Assembly (NCBI RefSeq): GCF_021432765.1
Contig: NZ_CP058908.1
Coordinates: 3,620,001-3,684,000 of the forward strand
Direction: 5' to 3'
DNA: 64,000 nt
Source of the DNA: Pseudomonas phenolilytica
GTDB taxonomy: Bacteria > Pseudomonadota > Gammaproteobacteria > Pseudomonadales > Pseudomonadaceae
Under the pieces are notes generated by a model, which was not told the origin of the DNA, made no database searches, and saw only the letters and a list, made by a program, of their open reading frames with translations. Numbering within the stretch: the first letter of the stretch is position 1; every line of letters starts with the position of its first letter. Shown in pieces: positions 49,335 to 56,135 of the stretch. The position numbers and the translations under genes were made by a program.

Positions 49335-49563
49335 GGGGCGCTCTCCAGCGCATTGGCGTCTGCGCGCGTATCTCGTACCGGCAAATCTTCGCTATCAGCG
49401 ACTTGCTCACCGGAAACCAGTCCAAGAGCCGGTCGTAGGACGCGCCGTGCTCCTCGTGCAGTTCGCGGATCGAGTCCACGTCTCGGTTGCTCAGCTTCGC
49501 GTTGCAGTGATCCTCACCAATGCGCAGATTCAGCTCGTTCACCGCCACCATGCGCTTTGCCAT
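49318..49563 (-). CDS. Small HTH phage protein
   Basis: An 81-residue protein with GEDHCNAKLSNRDVDSIREL and a helix-turn-helix (ASYDRLLDWFPVSKSLIAKI). The basic tail WRAPRAPRK fits nucleic-acid binding. It overlaps the next HTH gene by 17 bases and lies in the continuous late-type operon of the element. Function unknown. Confidence 0.6.
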   Translation of the reverse strand: MAKRMVAVNELNLRIGEDHCNAKLSNRDVDSIRELHEEHGASYDRLLDWFPVSKSLIAKICRYEIRAQTPMRWRAPRAPRK

Positions 49564-49572
49564 TCGCTCACC

Positions 49573-49743
49573 TCACGCTGCGGCCTGTAGTGCCTGCTCC
49601 CGCTCGATGTACTCGTGCAGGATCGCCACCAGATAAGGGTTGTGATGCACTTGGAGCGCGAGCGCGTCGGCGCCCCAATGCTGCCGGCGCAGCCAGTCGA
49701 TAACGACCGGCTGCTGTTGCTCGAAACGCTCGGCCAGGGTCAT
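49573..49743 (-). CDS. Short operon protein (56 residues)
   Basis: A 56-residue soluble helical protein beginning MTLAERFEQQQPVVIDWLRR. It starts within the end of the previous gene (four-base ATGA-type overlap) and ends 10 bases before the HTH gene. No family recognised. The tight overlap is the main reason to believe it is translated. Confidence 0.5.
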   Translation of the reverse strand: MTLAERFEQQQPVVIDWLRRQHWGADALALQVHHNPYLVAILHEYIEREQALQAAA

Positions 49744-49937
49744 GCCTGCACCCCCTTCATCCGTCGCATGTCCAGCAGGTCGCCGAGGCACGCGGCCCGC
49801 TGCGATGCCGCGAAGGCGTCGAGCAGGGCCACGCGCACCTCTCGGCGCACGTGCACGTCGTGCGCGTCGAGGATGCCGGCCTTGATGGCCAGCCCCTCGC
49901 ACTGCTCGACCAGCGCAATGGTCTTGTCGGTGGTCAT
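49740..49937 (-). CDS. Short operon protein (65 residues)
   Basis: A 65-residue protein beginning MTTDKTIALVEQCEGLAIKAG, Ala/Leu/Arg-rich and helical. ATGA-type overlaps join it to both the 24-residue frame upstream and the 56-residue gene downstream. No family recognised. Confidence 0.5.
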   Translation of the reverse strand: MTTDKTIALVEQCEGLAIKAGILDAHDVHVRREVRVALLDAFAASQRAACLGDLLDMRRMKGVQA

Positions 49938-50008
49938 GCCAGCACCTCCTCGACGATGGCGAGCAGGGCCAGCGCGGCGGTAAGCAGCTCAAAGGTCAGC
50001 GGGATCAT
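49934..50008 (-). CDS. Very small single-helix membrane peptide (24 residues)
   Basis: A 24-codon frame, MIPLTFELLTAALALLAIVEEVLA, whose ATGA overlaps the stop codon of the scaffold-like gene and whose stop overlaps the next start. GAAACTGAAATG gives only a weak ribosome site, so translation would rely on coupling. It is almost entirely hydrophobic, one possible transmembrane helix. Confidence 0.35.
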   Translation of the reverse strand: MIPLTFELLTAALALLAIVEEVLA

Positions 50009-50655
50009 TTCAGTTTCCCCTTCTGGCGAAGGCTGCGCGCCTGCTTGGCGAACTTGAGGATGGTCTGCGGGTCGTCGCCCAGGCCGGTCTGCTCGATGAT
50101 CTGCGCCACGCGCGGATCGCGCATCACCAGCTTGCGAGCGTCGGCGAGTGCGCGATCTGCATCCTTGCCGAACTCGCGCACCAGCAGCTTCGACGCCTCG
50201 GCGCGGGCCTGGCCGACGTCGAGCGGGTTGGCCTCGATCTGGCGGATGCGGTTGTTCAGCTCGCTCACGTCGTTGTTGCCGAAGCCCAGGTCGGCGGTCA
50301 TCCGGCGCAGCTCGTGGGCGACGGCGACGCGCTGCTCCTGGGGCATGTCCGGCACGCTGTCGAATGCGTTCTCGGAAATGGCCGTGATCTGCTTTTCAGG
50401 CGGGTACATGCGAAGCGCGGGGTCTTCGGCCCGTGCCTGCTCGCGCATGGCTTGTATATCTGCCGGCACCTCGACCAGCGGCGCAGCCGGGGCGGTCTTG
50501 GCCTCGGACTTCGCCTCCGCCATGCTCGGAAACATGTTGGCGAACGGGTCGTCGTTGTCGTCGCGCTCGGCCTTCACCGGTTGGTTCAGCAAGCCCAGCT
50601 CCTCGCGCACCTGGGTTTCGGTTGCCGAGTGCTCGGATTCCCATTTCTCGTACAT
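50005..50655 (-). CDS. Scaffold-like phage protein
   Basis: A 216-residue acidic, Ala/Glu-rich protein with a disordered N-terminal third (about 1-65) and a helical C-terminal half ending DPRVAQIIEQTGLGDDPQTI and KQARSLRQKGKLK. The composition and the 'GLGDDP' plus basic C-terminal tail recall phage scaffolding proteins, whose basic tail binds the capsid shell. Position two genes after the capsid cement gene supports a capsid-assembly role. Homology is not proved. Spacing to the previous stop includes AGGAG. Confidence 0.5.
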   Translation of the reverse strand: MYEKWESEHSATETQVREELGLLNQPVKAERDDNDDPFANMFPSMAEAKSEAKTAPAAPLVEVPADIQAMREQARAEDPALRMYPPEKQITAISENAFDSVPDMPQEQRVAVAHELRRMTADLGFGNNDVSELNNRIRQIEANPLDVGQARAEASKLLVREFGKDADRALADARKLVMRDPRVAQIIEQTGLGDDPQTILKFAKQARSLRQKGKLK

Positions 50656-50658
50656 GGC

Positions 50659-50796
50659 TCAGTTCTCCTCGCCGCTGGCGTCGGTGTCGGTCTCGGTGCC
50701 GGCGTCGGCTTCCGGTGCAGGGCAAAGCAGGGTCGGCTCGGCGTCGTGCAACGGCGCAGCGCCGGCCAGGATCATCAGGTCGTAAAGGTCGGTCAT
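50659..50796 (-). CDS. Short acidic protein (45 residues)
   Basis: A 45-codon frame beginning MTDLYDLMILAGAAPLHD with an acidic, threonine-rich tail. GGAG lies seven bases before the ATG. It fills the gap between the cement gene (two bases upstream) and the scaffold-like gene, whose own ribosome site lies inside its end. No family recognised. Confidence 0.45.
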   Translation of the reverse strand: MTDLYDLMILAGAAPLHDAEPTLLCPAPEADAGTETDTDASGEEN

Positions 50797-50798
50797 GG

Positions 50799-51185
50799 TC
50801 AGGCTCCGTAGGACTCGCCCAGCACCAGGGCGGCGGTGATGGTGTAGGTCGGGGCGTCGCCGCTCAGCGTGTAGCTCAGGCGGGCGAACTTGCGCATCGG
50901 GAGGCCTTCGAGCGGCAGGCCGAACACTCGGCGCGCTGCCGGCTTGTTCACCGTCACCACGTCGGCGAAGGTCACGCCGTCGGCGCTGTCCTGCAGAGTC
51001 ACGGCCAGGCTCGGGGCGGTGTCGCCGACTTCGAGCACGGTGTCGGTTTCCTCGATGACGGTAACGTGCAGCGCGAGGCTTTCGCCTGCCGGTGCGGCTT
51101 GGGGCGCCTCGATGGTGTTGGTGCTGGTGCCGCTGGCAATGAGCTGCTGGCGGTCGGAGAAGGTCAGTCCGTGGTCAAGGATCAT
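50799..51185 (-). CDS. Bbp16-like capsid cement (decoration) protein
   Basis: A 128-residue beta-rich protein. The pattern MILDHGLTFSDRQQLIASG, STNTIE, VGDTAPSLAVTLQDSADG and FARLSYTLSGDAP matches the Bbp16 family of capsid cement proteins, named from Bordetella phage BPP-1. Such trimers bind the outside of the head and stabilise it. GGAG precedes the ATG at 51185. In tailed phages this gene normally neighbours the major capsid gene, which is missing here, so it probably decorates a helper-phage shell. Confidence 0.75.
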   Translation of the reverse strand: MILDHGLTFSDRQQLIASGTSTNTIEAPQAAPAGESLALHVTVIEETDTVLEVGDTAPSLAVTLQDSADGVTFADVVTVNKPAARRVFGLPLEGLPMRKFARLSYTLSGDAPTYTITAALVLGESYGA

Positions 51186-51189
51186 CGAG

Positions 51190-51852
51190 TCATACTCCGC
51201 GCAGTTGGGCGTCAAGGTGTGCCAGCAGCTTGTCCTGGCGATAGTTCAGGCATTCAGCAAGAGGTTTCGCCTCAGCGCGCTTGAACATCCCCAAGGGGTC
51301 CGGTCGGCCCTCTGCCAAGGCGTCGCCGACATGCGCTGCGACCAGGGCCACTCCGAGAGAGTGATCTATGCCCGCGCGCGCCAGCGAAGCGGTCTGGTGC
51401 AGCTTCTGCAGGCGGAAGCGGTCATCCTTGTCAGTGATCGACTTGGTGCAGTCGTGCGCGGCGCGGCTGATCTGCGCGGACAGGTCATTGAACTCGGCCA
51501 GTTGCTTGCCCAGCACTGCGATGGTTTTGTCGATTTGGCCCGCAACCGCTTCGCGCTTGACGCACAAGCCTTTGGCCCGCTCGCGGGCCTCGACTGCGAA
51601 ACTAAGACGCGCCGCTTCGGCGTCCTGGGCGTCCTTCACGTGGGCGCCACTGATAGCCGCCTCGAACAGCGCCAGGCGCTTCTGCAGGGCCTCAATACGG
51701 GCGACCGATGCCTCGACGGCCTCGATCAGATCCGGGTCGGTGGGGTCCGCGACGAGCTGCAGGGCGCGCTGGGCGTGGTCGATCCTTTGCTTGTCCAGCT
51801 CGGCCAGCAGCTCGCGCTGCTGTTGTCTGATTTGTTGAACGTGTGCGGTCAT
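51190..51852 (-). CDS. Coiled-coil protein of the element, unknown function
   Basis: A 220-residue, highly charged helical protein with heptad-like regions (about 1-110: QQQRELLAELDKQRIDHAQR, EASVARIEALQKRLALFEAA) and no membrane segment. GAGAG precedes the ATG. It is the first larger gene of the late-type operon and ends four bases before the cement gene, so a head-assembly or helper-interference role is possible. No family recognised. Confidence 0.6.
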   Translation of the reverse strand: MTAHVQQIRQQQRELLAELDKQRIDHAQRALQLVADPTDPDLIEAVEASVARIEALQKRLALFEAAISGAHVKDAQDAEAARLSFAVEARERAKGLCVKREAVAGQIDKTIAVLGKQLAEFNDLSAQISRAAHDCTKSITDKDDRFRLQKLHQTASLARAGIDHSLGVALVAAHVGDALAEGRPDPLGMFKRAEAKPLAECLNYRQDKLLAHLDAQLRGV

Positions 51853-51877
51853 GTCTATCGCTCTCTGCTGGGACTGG

Positions 51878-52075
51878 TTACTGGTTGTCGGGTTGCTGTA
51901 CCGGGCGCGAGTTAAGCCAGGCCTCGACGTCCTTCTCGCGGAACGCGATCCGGCGCGGAGAAAGGATCAAAGGCGCCGCGAACTCGCCGCGCTGGACCAG
52001 CCGGCGCACCGTCGATTCGTGCAGTCCGACCGCTTCGGCGGCTTCGGAGAAGGTAAGGAGCTTGATGGTTGCCAT
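51878..52075 (-). CDS. AlpA/excisionase-like HTH protein
   Basis: A 65-residue MerR/AlpA-type DNA-binding protein: LTFSEAAEAVGLHESTVRRL is the helix-turn-helix and RRIAFREKDVEAWLNSR the wing. AGGA lies upstream of the ATG. It heads the structural/packaging operon and is the best candidate for excisionase or late activator. A long non-coding region with the iterons precedes it. Confidence 0.78.
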   Translation of the reverse strand: MATIKLLTFSEAAEAVGLHESTVRRLVQRGEFAAPLILSPRRIAFREKDVEAWLNSRPVQQPDNQ

Positions 52076-52548
52076 TCGCTAGTTCCTGAGTGCTAGTAAT
52101 CACCCGTACAGGCTAAAGGCTGCTCAAGGAGTCACGTGCACCGCTGGAGGCCGCGCCATTCGGGGCTTCCAGAAAAGCGCACCAAGAAATGCGCCAGGGC
52201 GGGTCAGTGAATTACCGGCGCGCCGGGGCGGCGGACTTGACGGTAAAGAATCCAGCCGGATCGCTGAATGTCGCGCCGCTGCTGGGCGCACCGAGTCCGG
52301 TTAATGATTGGTAAGCAATGATTCGGATAGGCAGCGATAGGAAATGAGCGATTGGCGGGAGCCGTTACGCTGGCGGCATCCTCACGCTACCGGCAGCCGC
52401 GTGCGGCGAAGCAATTGGTTATTTTTTGACCAACTGCGTTTTCCGCAGAAATGTGCAGACTGCCCGTTGCGACGCGCTTCGCTTTCGCGCGGTGCTGGCG
52501 GCGCTCGAACCTGAGATTTTCTGCAATCCGCCCTGTTCCGGTGGTTGC
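52076..52548. promoter_or_regulatory. Non-coding control region upstream of the late-type operon
   Basis: No convincing gene lies here. It should hold the promoter for the operon starting at 52075. Visible features are a TTGACGGTAAA motif (52237-52247) that recurs near the integrase, two AATGATT direct repeats (about 52303-52322), a CGGATAGG motif (about 52324-52331) also found at the AlpA operator, one degenerate iteron CGTTACGCTGG (52363-52373) and an A/T-centred palindrome TTGGT-N9-ACCAA (52415-52433). Confidence 0.5.
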
Positions 52549-52664
52549 GGTTACAGCGGTTACGCTGGTTACGCTGATTCCATAAAGCCCAGCTAAAAGA
52601 AAAAAGAGAATTTCTTTCCAGGCTCCGATATAAAACCAGCGTAACCGCTGTAACCACTGTAACC
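52549..52664. repeat. Inverted array of 9-bp iterons, probable replication origin
   Basis: GGTTAC occurs at 52549, 52558 and 52567, exactly 9 bases apart. After an A/T-rich spacer of about 70 bases, GTAACC occurs at 52641, 52650 and 52659, again 9 apart. The arms 52549-52568 and 52636-52655 are perfect 20-base reverse complements. The array lies just past the primase-helicase gene. Iterons plus an A/T-rich unwinding region next to a primase gene is how P4-like and plasmid origins look. Confidence 0.75.
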
Positions 52665-52684
52665 GCACGCCATCCGCACACAGC

Positions 52685-52708
52685 AAAAGGCCGCCATCCC
52701 TGGCGGCC
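52685..52708 (-). terminator. Terminator after the primase-helicase gene
   Basis: A perfect 7-bp stem GGCCGCC/GGCGGCC with a short loop and TTTT on the minus strand lies about 30 bases past the primase stop codon. It isolates the iteron region from leftward transcription of the replication operon. Confidence 0.65.
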
Positions 52709-52737
52709 CCGATGCCCTCTGCAAACTGCCGACGCCC

Positions 52738-55461
52738 TTACGCCTTGTCGGCCACCAGATCCAGTAGGTAGTCCCGCGCGCAGTGCATATCGAGGGGGTC
52801 CAACTCGACCTTGGCCAACTCCCCCCGGATTGCTGCCGGGTCCGCCTCGGCCTTCCACCGCCCTTTGTTCCGCACCGCCGACACGCGCACGGCCTTGCCG
52901 TTGACCTTCACCGGCTTGGGTAGCGCCTCGATGCCGAACTGCTCCAGGGTCCGGCGATGCGCGGACGAGACCGAGCCGTCCGACTGGCCCGTCAACACCT
53001 CGAACAGTTGCGCCGCAGTGATGACGTCGGCGGGCCAGTGGTCAATTAGCATCTGGCACGCCTCGGCCATCGGCGACTGGCTGGCTTTCGTCGCGGCTTT
53101 CTTCGCCTCGGTGTTCGCGGCGTGCGCGCCGGGGTTGAAGCGGCTCAGGTCACGACTGCCAAGGAACGCAGCCACGGCGGCGATGAACTGCGGCGACTTC
53201 AAAGCGGCGTACAGCTTGGCGTAGTAGTCCGCGCCCCTCGGTGCGGCTTCGGTCGCCACGACCTCGACGCGCCGGTCGCCACTCTCCAGCGGGATCGCCG
53301 ACAGGTGATTCGAGAACATCAGCCAGCGGCAAGCGTTGAACTCAACGGACTGGCGCCCGAACTTCGGGTTGATGACGCGGGTTTCCTCAGTGATGGTGCT
53401 TTTCAGCTTCTCGCTGTGCTCCCACTGCGAATCCCGCCCGCCCTCGCGAATCTCGTCGACCACCGCCAGCACCTTGCGCGACAGGCGCCCGTTGAAACCG
53501 GTGCGCAGCATGCCGACCAGATCCAGGTTGACGGCCACGGCGCCGGCCCACACGCGAGCCAGTACCGACGACAGCCAGTTGCGGCCCATGCCGAAGTTCT
53601 TGGCGATGTGCAGCCATCCGGTGTGTGGTAGCTCGCCTGGGCGCTGCTCGATGTGGGCAAGCCAGTCGAGGAAGCGGTCAGCATCGGCGCCGAACAGGAA
53701 GTTGACGTGCTCGACGAACAGGTCCACGCCAGCCACCTGCAGGTCATCCACTGCCAGGCTACGGTCGAACGGGCGCCAAGTGTTGAGCGCCATGCGCCCC
53801 TCCGGGTCGGGCAGCACCAGCGCACCGCCAGCCTTGAACGTCCGGCACACGGCGGTCTTGCGCCGGGGTGATGCGCGCCACAACTCGCTCACCGCGACAA
53901 TCTTGTCGGGCATTTTCTTGGTCTTGCCGTTGGCCAGTTCCTTGTCGGGCTGCGGGAAAGTCTCGACCGATGCGGCATGCGCTGCGGCCCAGTCGGCGAA
54001 GGCCAGGTCATAGTGCGGGTTGAACACGTCGGCCACGCGCGAGCCATCGGCCAGGAACACGAAGCGGTTGATCGCCGCCTCCAGCGTGACCAGCTCGGCC
54101 ACGGGGATCTTGTGCTCGCCCTCGCCGATCTTCTCGTTCTCCCGCTTCTGGTACTCCCGCCGTTCGGCTTCCAGGGCGTCACGGCCACCCTCGAATCGGG
54201 CACGCTCGACAGCAGCCTCTGCGATGCGCTCGGCGCGCTCCGCATTGCGCTGGCGGATTGCCTCCTGCTCGGCCTTCTCCTCCTCGCTCGGCTCGGGCAG
54301 ATCGTCGAAGTCGTCGCCCAGGTAGCCGATCGCATGCAGGAAGTCGCCGTCGGTGCGCCCCGCGCAGTGGTCGTGCTTGCAGACGAAATGCCCGCGCTCG
54401 AAGCTGCCCGTGCCTTTCAGGAAGTAGGTCGTTGAGGAAGGCCCCGTGTCGCTGGTGTGCTCAGCGTCGAAGGGGCAGCGGATGTGCAGTCCGGTACCGT
54501 CCGGGGTTTCGCCGCGCACCTCCCACTTCCCCAGCAGGTACTCGGCCAGGTCGTCGTGCTCGCCGGTACGCTCCAGCGGGTTGCGCCGCTTGCGTTGCGC
54601 ACGCTCAGCAGCCGCCGCGAGGATCGCCGGCTCAATGTCCAGCTCTACCGAGTCGCTGCACAGGCCATGCACGAAGCCGCTGCGCACGGGCACCGGGTCG
54701 GAGACGCCGACTTGGAACACGGGGGCGCTGGTGTAGTGGACTTGGATTGAGTCGAATACCGACGTGTCAGCGGGAAGACCGACAGCCCCGGCCCACTCTT
54801 TCAGCTCGGCAGACGTGCGCGGCTCCGACAGCCAGAACCAAATATGTACCTTGAGCTTGCCGACATTCTTGCGCCAGCCAGCGCTGTTCGATAGCTGCCA
54901 GTGGTAGCTGGCGCAAAGGAACGGGTCGGGCAGGCTGCTCTGGATGAACTCCTCGACCGCCAGCGCCGGCTCGAGGATCGGATCGGCGGTGGTCGGCTCG
55001 AAGTCGTCTACCTCGATCAGCACCGAGTGCAGCGGCTGGTCGTCGAAATGCGTTTTCCGTCGCAGCACCTTGCCGCGCCTGTAGTCCTCCGGCGCGGTGC
55101 GTTCCTTCGCCAGCTCGTCGCCTACGTAGCGCCCGCGTATGACGCACGCATGCTTGTCGCGCTCCAGGCGCTGCAGCAATTCAGACAGCCCGAAAATGTC
55201 GCCCACCTCGACCGGCTCCAGGCTGAACTGCTTTCCGTCGCCGTAGGCGCTGATCTCGCCGTCGGCCAGCCAGGTTTTCGCCAGGTGCAGGTTGGAATGA
55301 CGAAGAACCGCAAGGGTGTCGGACGTGCTCGCAGCTGGGCGGTTGCTCATTTCTTGTACAGCCGCCATACTGTCGACGCTTGTTCTCTCACCAAGCTGCT
55401 CTGCTGTATCGACGCCCGACGTGCTGGTCACACGTTGGGCGTTTTCATTTCCGGCGCTCAT
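52738..55461 (-). CDS. Primase-helicase (AEP-like primase with D5-type SF3 helicase)
   Basis: A 907-residue replication protein. Residues about 50-290 look like an AEP-type primase (acidic motif SVLIEVDDFEP at 147-156, KVHIWFW with H206, FDSIQVHYTSAP). A zinc-binding segment lies at about 329-366 (RCPFDAEHT, FVCKHDHC). The C-terminal half is a D5/DUF5906-like helicase: KNFGMGRNWLSSV (621-633), Walker-B-like VLAVVDEI (664-671), sensor MFSNH and arginine finger DRR. The usual P-loop Lys is Arg here. It would initiate at the iterons 3' to the gene, like P4 alpha protein. Confidence 0.82.
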   Translation of the reverse strand: MSAGNENAQRVTSTSGVDTAEQLGERTSVDSMAAVQEMSNRPAASTSDTLAVLRHSNLHLAKTWLADGEISAYGDGKQFSLEPVEVGDIFGLSELLQRLERDKHACVIRGRYVGDELAKERTAPEDYRRGKVLRRKTHFDDQPLHSVLIEVDDFEPTTADPILEPALAVEEFIQSSLPDPFLCASYHWQLSNSAGWRKNVGKLKVHIWFWLSEPRTSAELKEWAGAVGLPADTSVFDSIQVHYTSAPVFQVGVSDPVPVRSGFVHGLCSDSVELDIEPAILAAAAERAQRKRRNPLERTGEHDDLAEYLLGKWEVRGETPDGTGLHIRCPFDAEHTSDTGPSSTTYFLKGTGSFERGHFVCKHDHCAGRTDGDFLHAIGYLGDDFDDLPEPSEEEKAEQEAIRQRNAERAERIAEAAVERARFEGGRDALEAERREYQKRENEKIGEGEHKIPVAELVTLEAAINRFVFLADGSRVADVFNPHYDLAFADWAAAHAASVETFPQPDKELANGKTKKMPDKIVAVSELWRASPRRKTAVCRTFKAGGALVLPDPEGRMALNTWRPFDRSLAVDDLQVAGVDLFVEHVNFLFGADADRFLDWLAHIEQRPGELPHTGWLHIAKNFGMGRNWLSSVLARVWAGAVAVNLDLVGMLRTGFNGRLSRKVLAVVDEIREGGRDSQWEHSEKLKSTITEETRVINPKFGRQSVEFNACRWLMFSNHLSAIPLESGDRRVEVVATEAAPRGADYYAKLYAALKSPQFIAAVAAFLGSRDLSRFNPGAHAANTEAKKAATKASQSPMAEACQMLIDHWPADVITAAQLFEVLTGQSDGSVSSAHRRTLEQFGIEALPKPVKVNGKAVRVSAVRNKGRWKAEADPAAIRGELAKVELDPLDMHCARDYLLDLVADKA

Positions 55462-55667
55462 TCCTCACCCCCTTGCACCAGAGCAACCTGCACGGCAGGG
55501 AACAGCAGGCGGCGGCTGGCGAGTTTGCGGGGGCGAACGCCGTGATATGAGCCGGTCCGGCAAATGCGCTCGCGGACGGTTTCGGGCTTGACGCGGTTCA
55601 GCGCGGCGAACTCCGCGCAGGTCAGGCGGTATTCTTCGATGCCGCTGGTGATGTGCTCGATTTCCAT
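55458..55667 (-). CDS. Small DNA-binding protein upstream of the primase gene
   Basis: A 69-residue protein with a helix-turn-helix-like segment, LTCAEFAALNRVKPETVRER. The end overlaps the primase start by four bases, so the two are coupled. GAGGT is seven bases before the ATG. Its transcript would first cross the hairpin leader at 55685-55735. Confidence 0.62.
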   Translation of the reverse strand: MEIEHITSGIEEYRLTCAEFAALNRVKPETVRERICRTGSYHGVRPRKLASRRLLFPAVQVALVQGGEE

Positions 55668-55888
55668 TGTGTGACCTCGGGTCCGAAGTCACTGCGCGCA
55701 GAAATGAAAAAGGCGCAGTGACTTCTCACTGCGCCATCTGCCGGATGCACCCGGTATTCGCTGCGCCGGCCAGCCTCCCGTCGGATGGCGATCACGGCGG
55801 CGCAACTGGTGGCGATCCGGGACTTGAGCCACCCGGCCGGCTTTCTGCTGGGGCCATTTAACCAACCGCCAAAAGCAACGTCAAACAT
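55622..55888 (-). CDS. Ash/Icd-like reading frame of P4-type satellites (doubtful)
   Basis: An 88-codon frame with the segment PAGWLKSRIATSCAAVIAI, resembling the 'WLKSRIAT' core of Ash/Icd-like small proteins of P4-type satellites. Against it: a promoter-like pair at 55856-55884 would start transcripts inside the frame, and an attenuator-like hairpin lies within it. It may be a real gene read from upstream or a conserved regulatory RNA that happens to be open. Confidence 0.35.
   Translation of the reverse strand: MFDVAFGGWLNGPSRKPAGWLKSRIATSCAAVIAIRREAGRRSEYRVHPADGAVRSHCAFFISARSDFGPEVTQWKSSTSPAASKNTA
55685..55735 (-). promoter_or_regulatory. Attenuator-like leader with two mutually exclusive hairpins
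   Basis: On the minus-strand RNA, a perfect 10-bp stem (55726-55735 with 55712-55721, loop GAAG) followed by UUUUU forms an intrinsic terminator. Its distal half (55713-55725) is also a perfect 13-base complement of 55685-55697 just downstream, so the second pairing would disrupt the terminator. It precedes the HTH and primase genes. This resembles the termination-based immunity of satellite P4 in principle. Confidence 0.65.
55856..55884 (-). promoter_or_regulatory. Candidate promoter of the replication operon leader
   Basis: Reading the minus strand, -35 TTGACG (55884-55879) and -10 TTAAAT (55861-55856) are separated by 17 bases. Transcription from about 55849 would give a leader of roughly 115 bases before the terminator hairpin. 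Confidence 0.5.
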
Positions 55889-55910
55889 CTAGCCGGTTGT
55901 ACGGATCAAC

Positions 55911-55937
55911 GAAAAGGCCCGCGCGATGGCGGGCCTT
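55911..55937 (-). terminator. Terminator after the AlpA/59-residue gene pair
   Basis: A perfect 9-bp stem AAGGCCCGC/GCGGGCCTT with a short loop ends in CTTTTC on the minus strand, just past the stop codon at 55956. It separates the regulatory pair from the replication operon. Confidence 0.7.
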
Positions 55938-55955
55938 CAGGGTGGATCGGCTGGA

Positions 55956-56135
55956 CTATTTGTTCTGCAGCTTGCCGGCGGATTCTAGGGCCTGTTGCAG
56001 CAGATCCTGGGCAGCCCACATCGCGTTAAGCACTTCGTATTGGGCCAGGGTGCCCTCGGCCGCCCGGCACGCGCTGAGGACGGCCTGCGCTTGAAGCAAG
56101 CGGGCTACGAGGGCGTCCATTGCTTGCAGGTTCAT
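55956..56135 (-). CDS. Short protein coupled to the AlpA-like gene (59 residues)
   Basis: A 59-residue helical, Ala/Leu/Gln-rich protein beginning MNLQAMDALVARLLQAQAVL. Its start overlaps the AlpA-like stop codon (ATGA), and a terminator follows. No family recognised. Confidence 0.5.
   Translation of the reverse strand: MNLQAMDALVARLLQAQAVLSACRAAEGTLAQYEVLNAMWAAQDLLQQALESAGKLQNK

Noticed and set aside
52549..52664. Possible CRISPR-like repeats
   Set aside because: Units are 9 bases with no unique spacers and are arranged as inverted arrays, so they are iterons rather than CRISPR.
52382..52858. Minus-strand frames of 99 and 158 codons at the iteron region
   Set aside because: Their middle is the translated iteron array (repeated LQWLQRL-type residues), they overlap the primase terminator and end, and no ribosome site is visible.
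55667..55861. 64-codon forward frame opposite the leader region
   Set aside because: It runs through the attenuator hairpin antisense to the leader, and no family is recognised.
55780..55870. Possible tRNA-like sequence near the satellite leader
   Set aside because: No cloverleaf, no T-loop GTTCRA motif and no CCA-compatible acceptor stem could be built.
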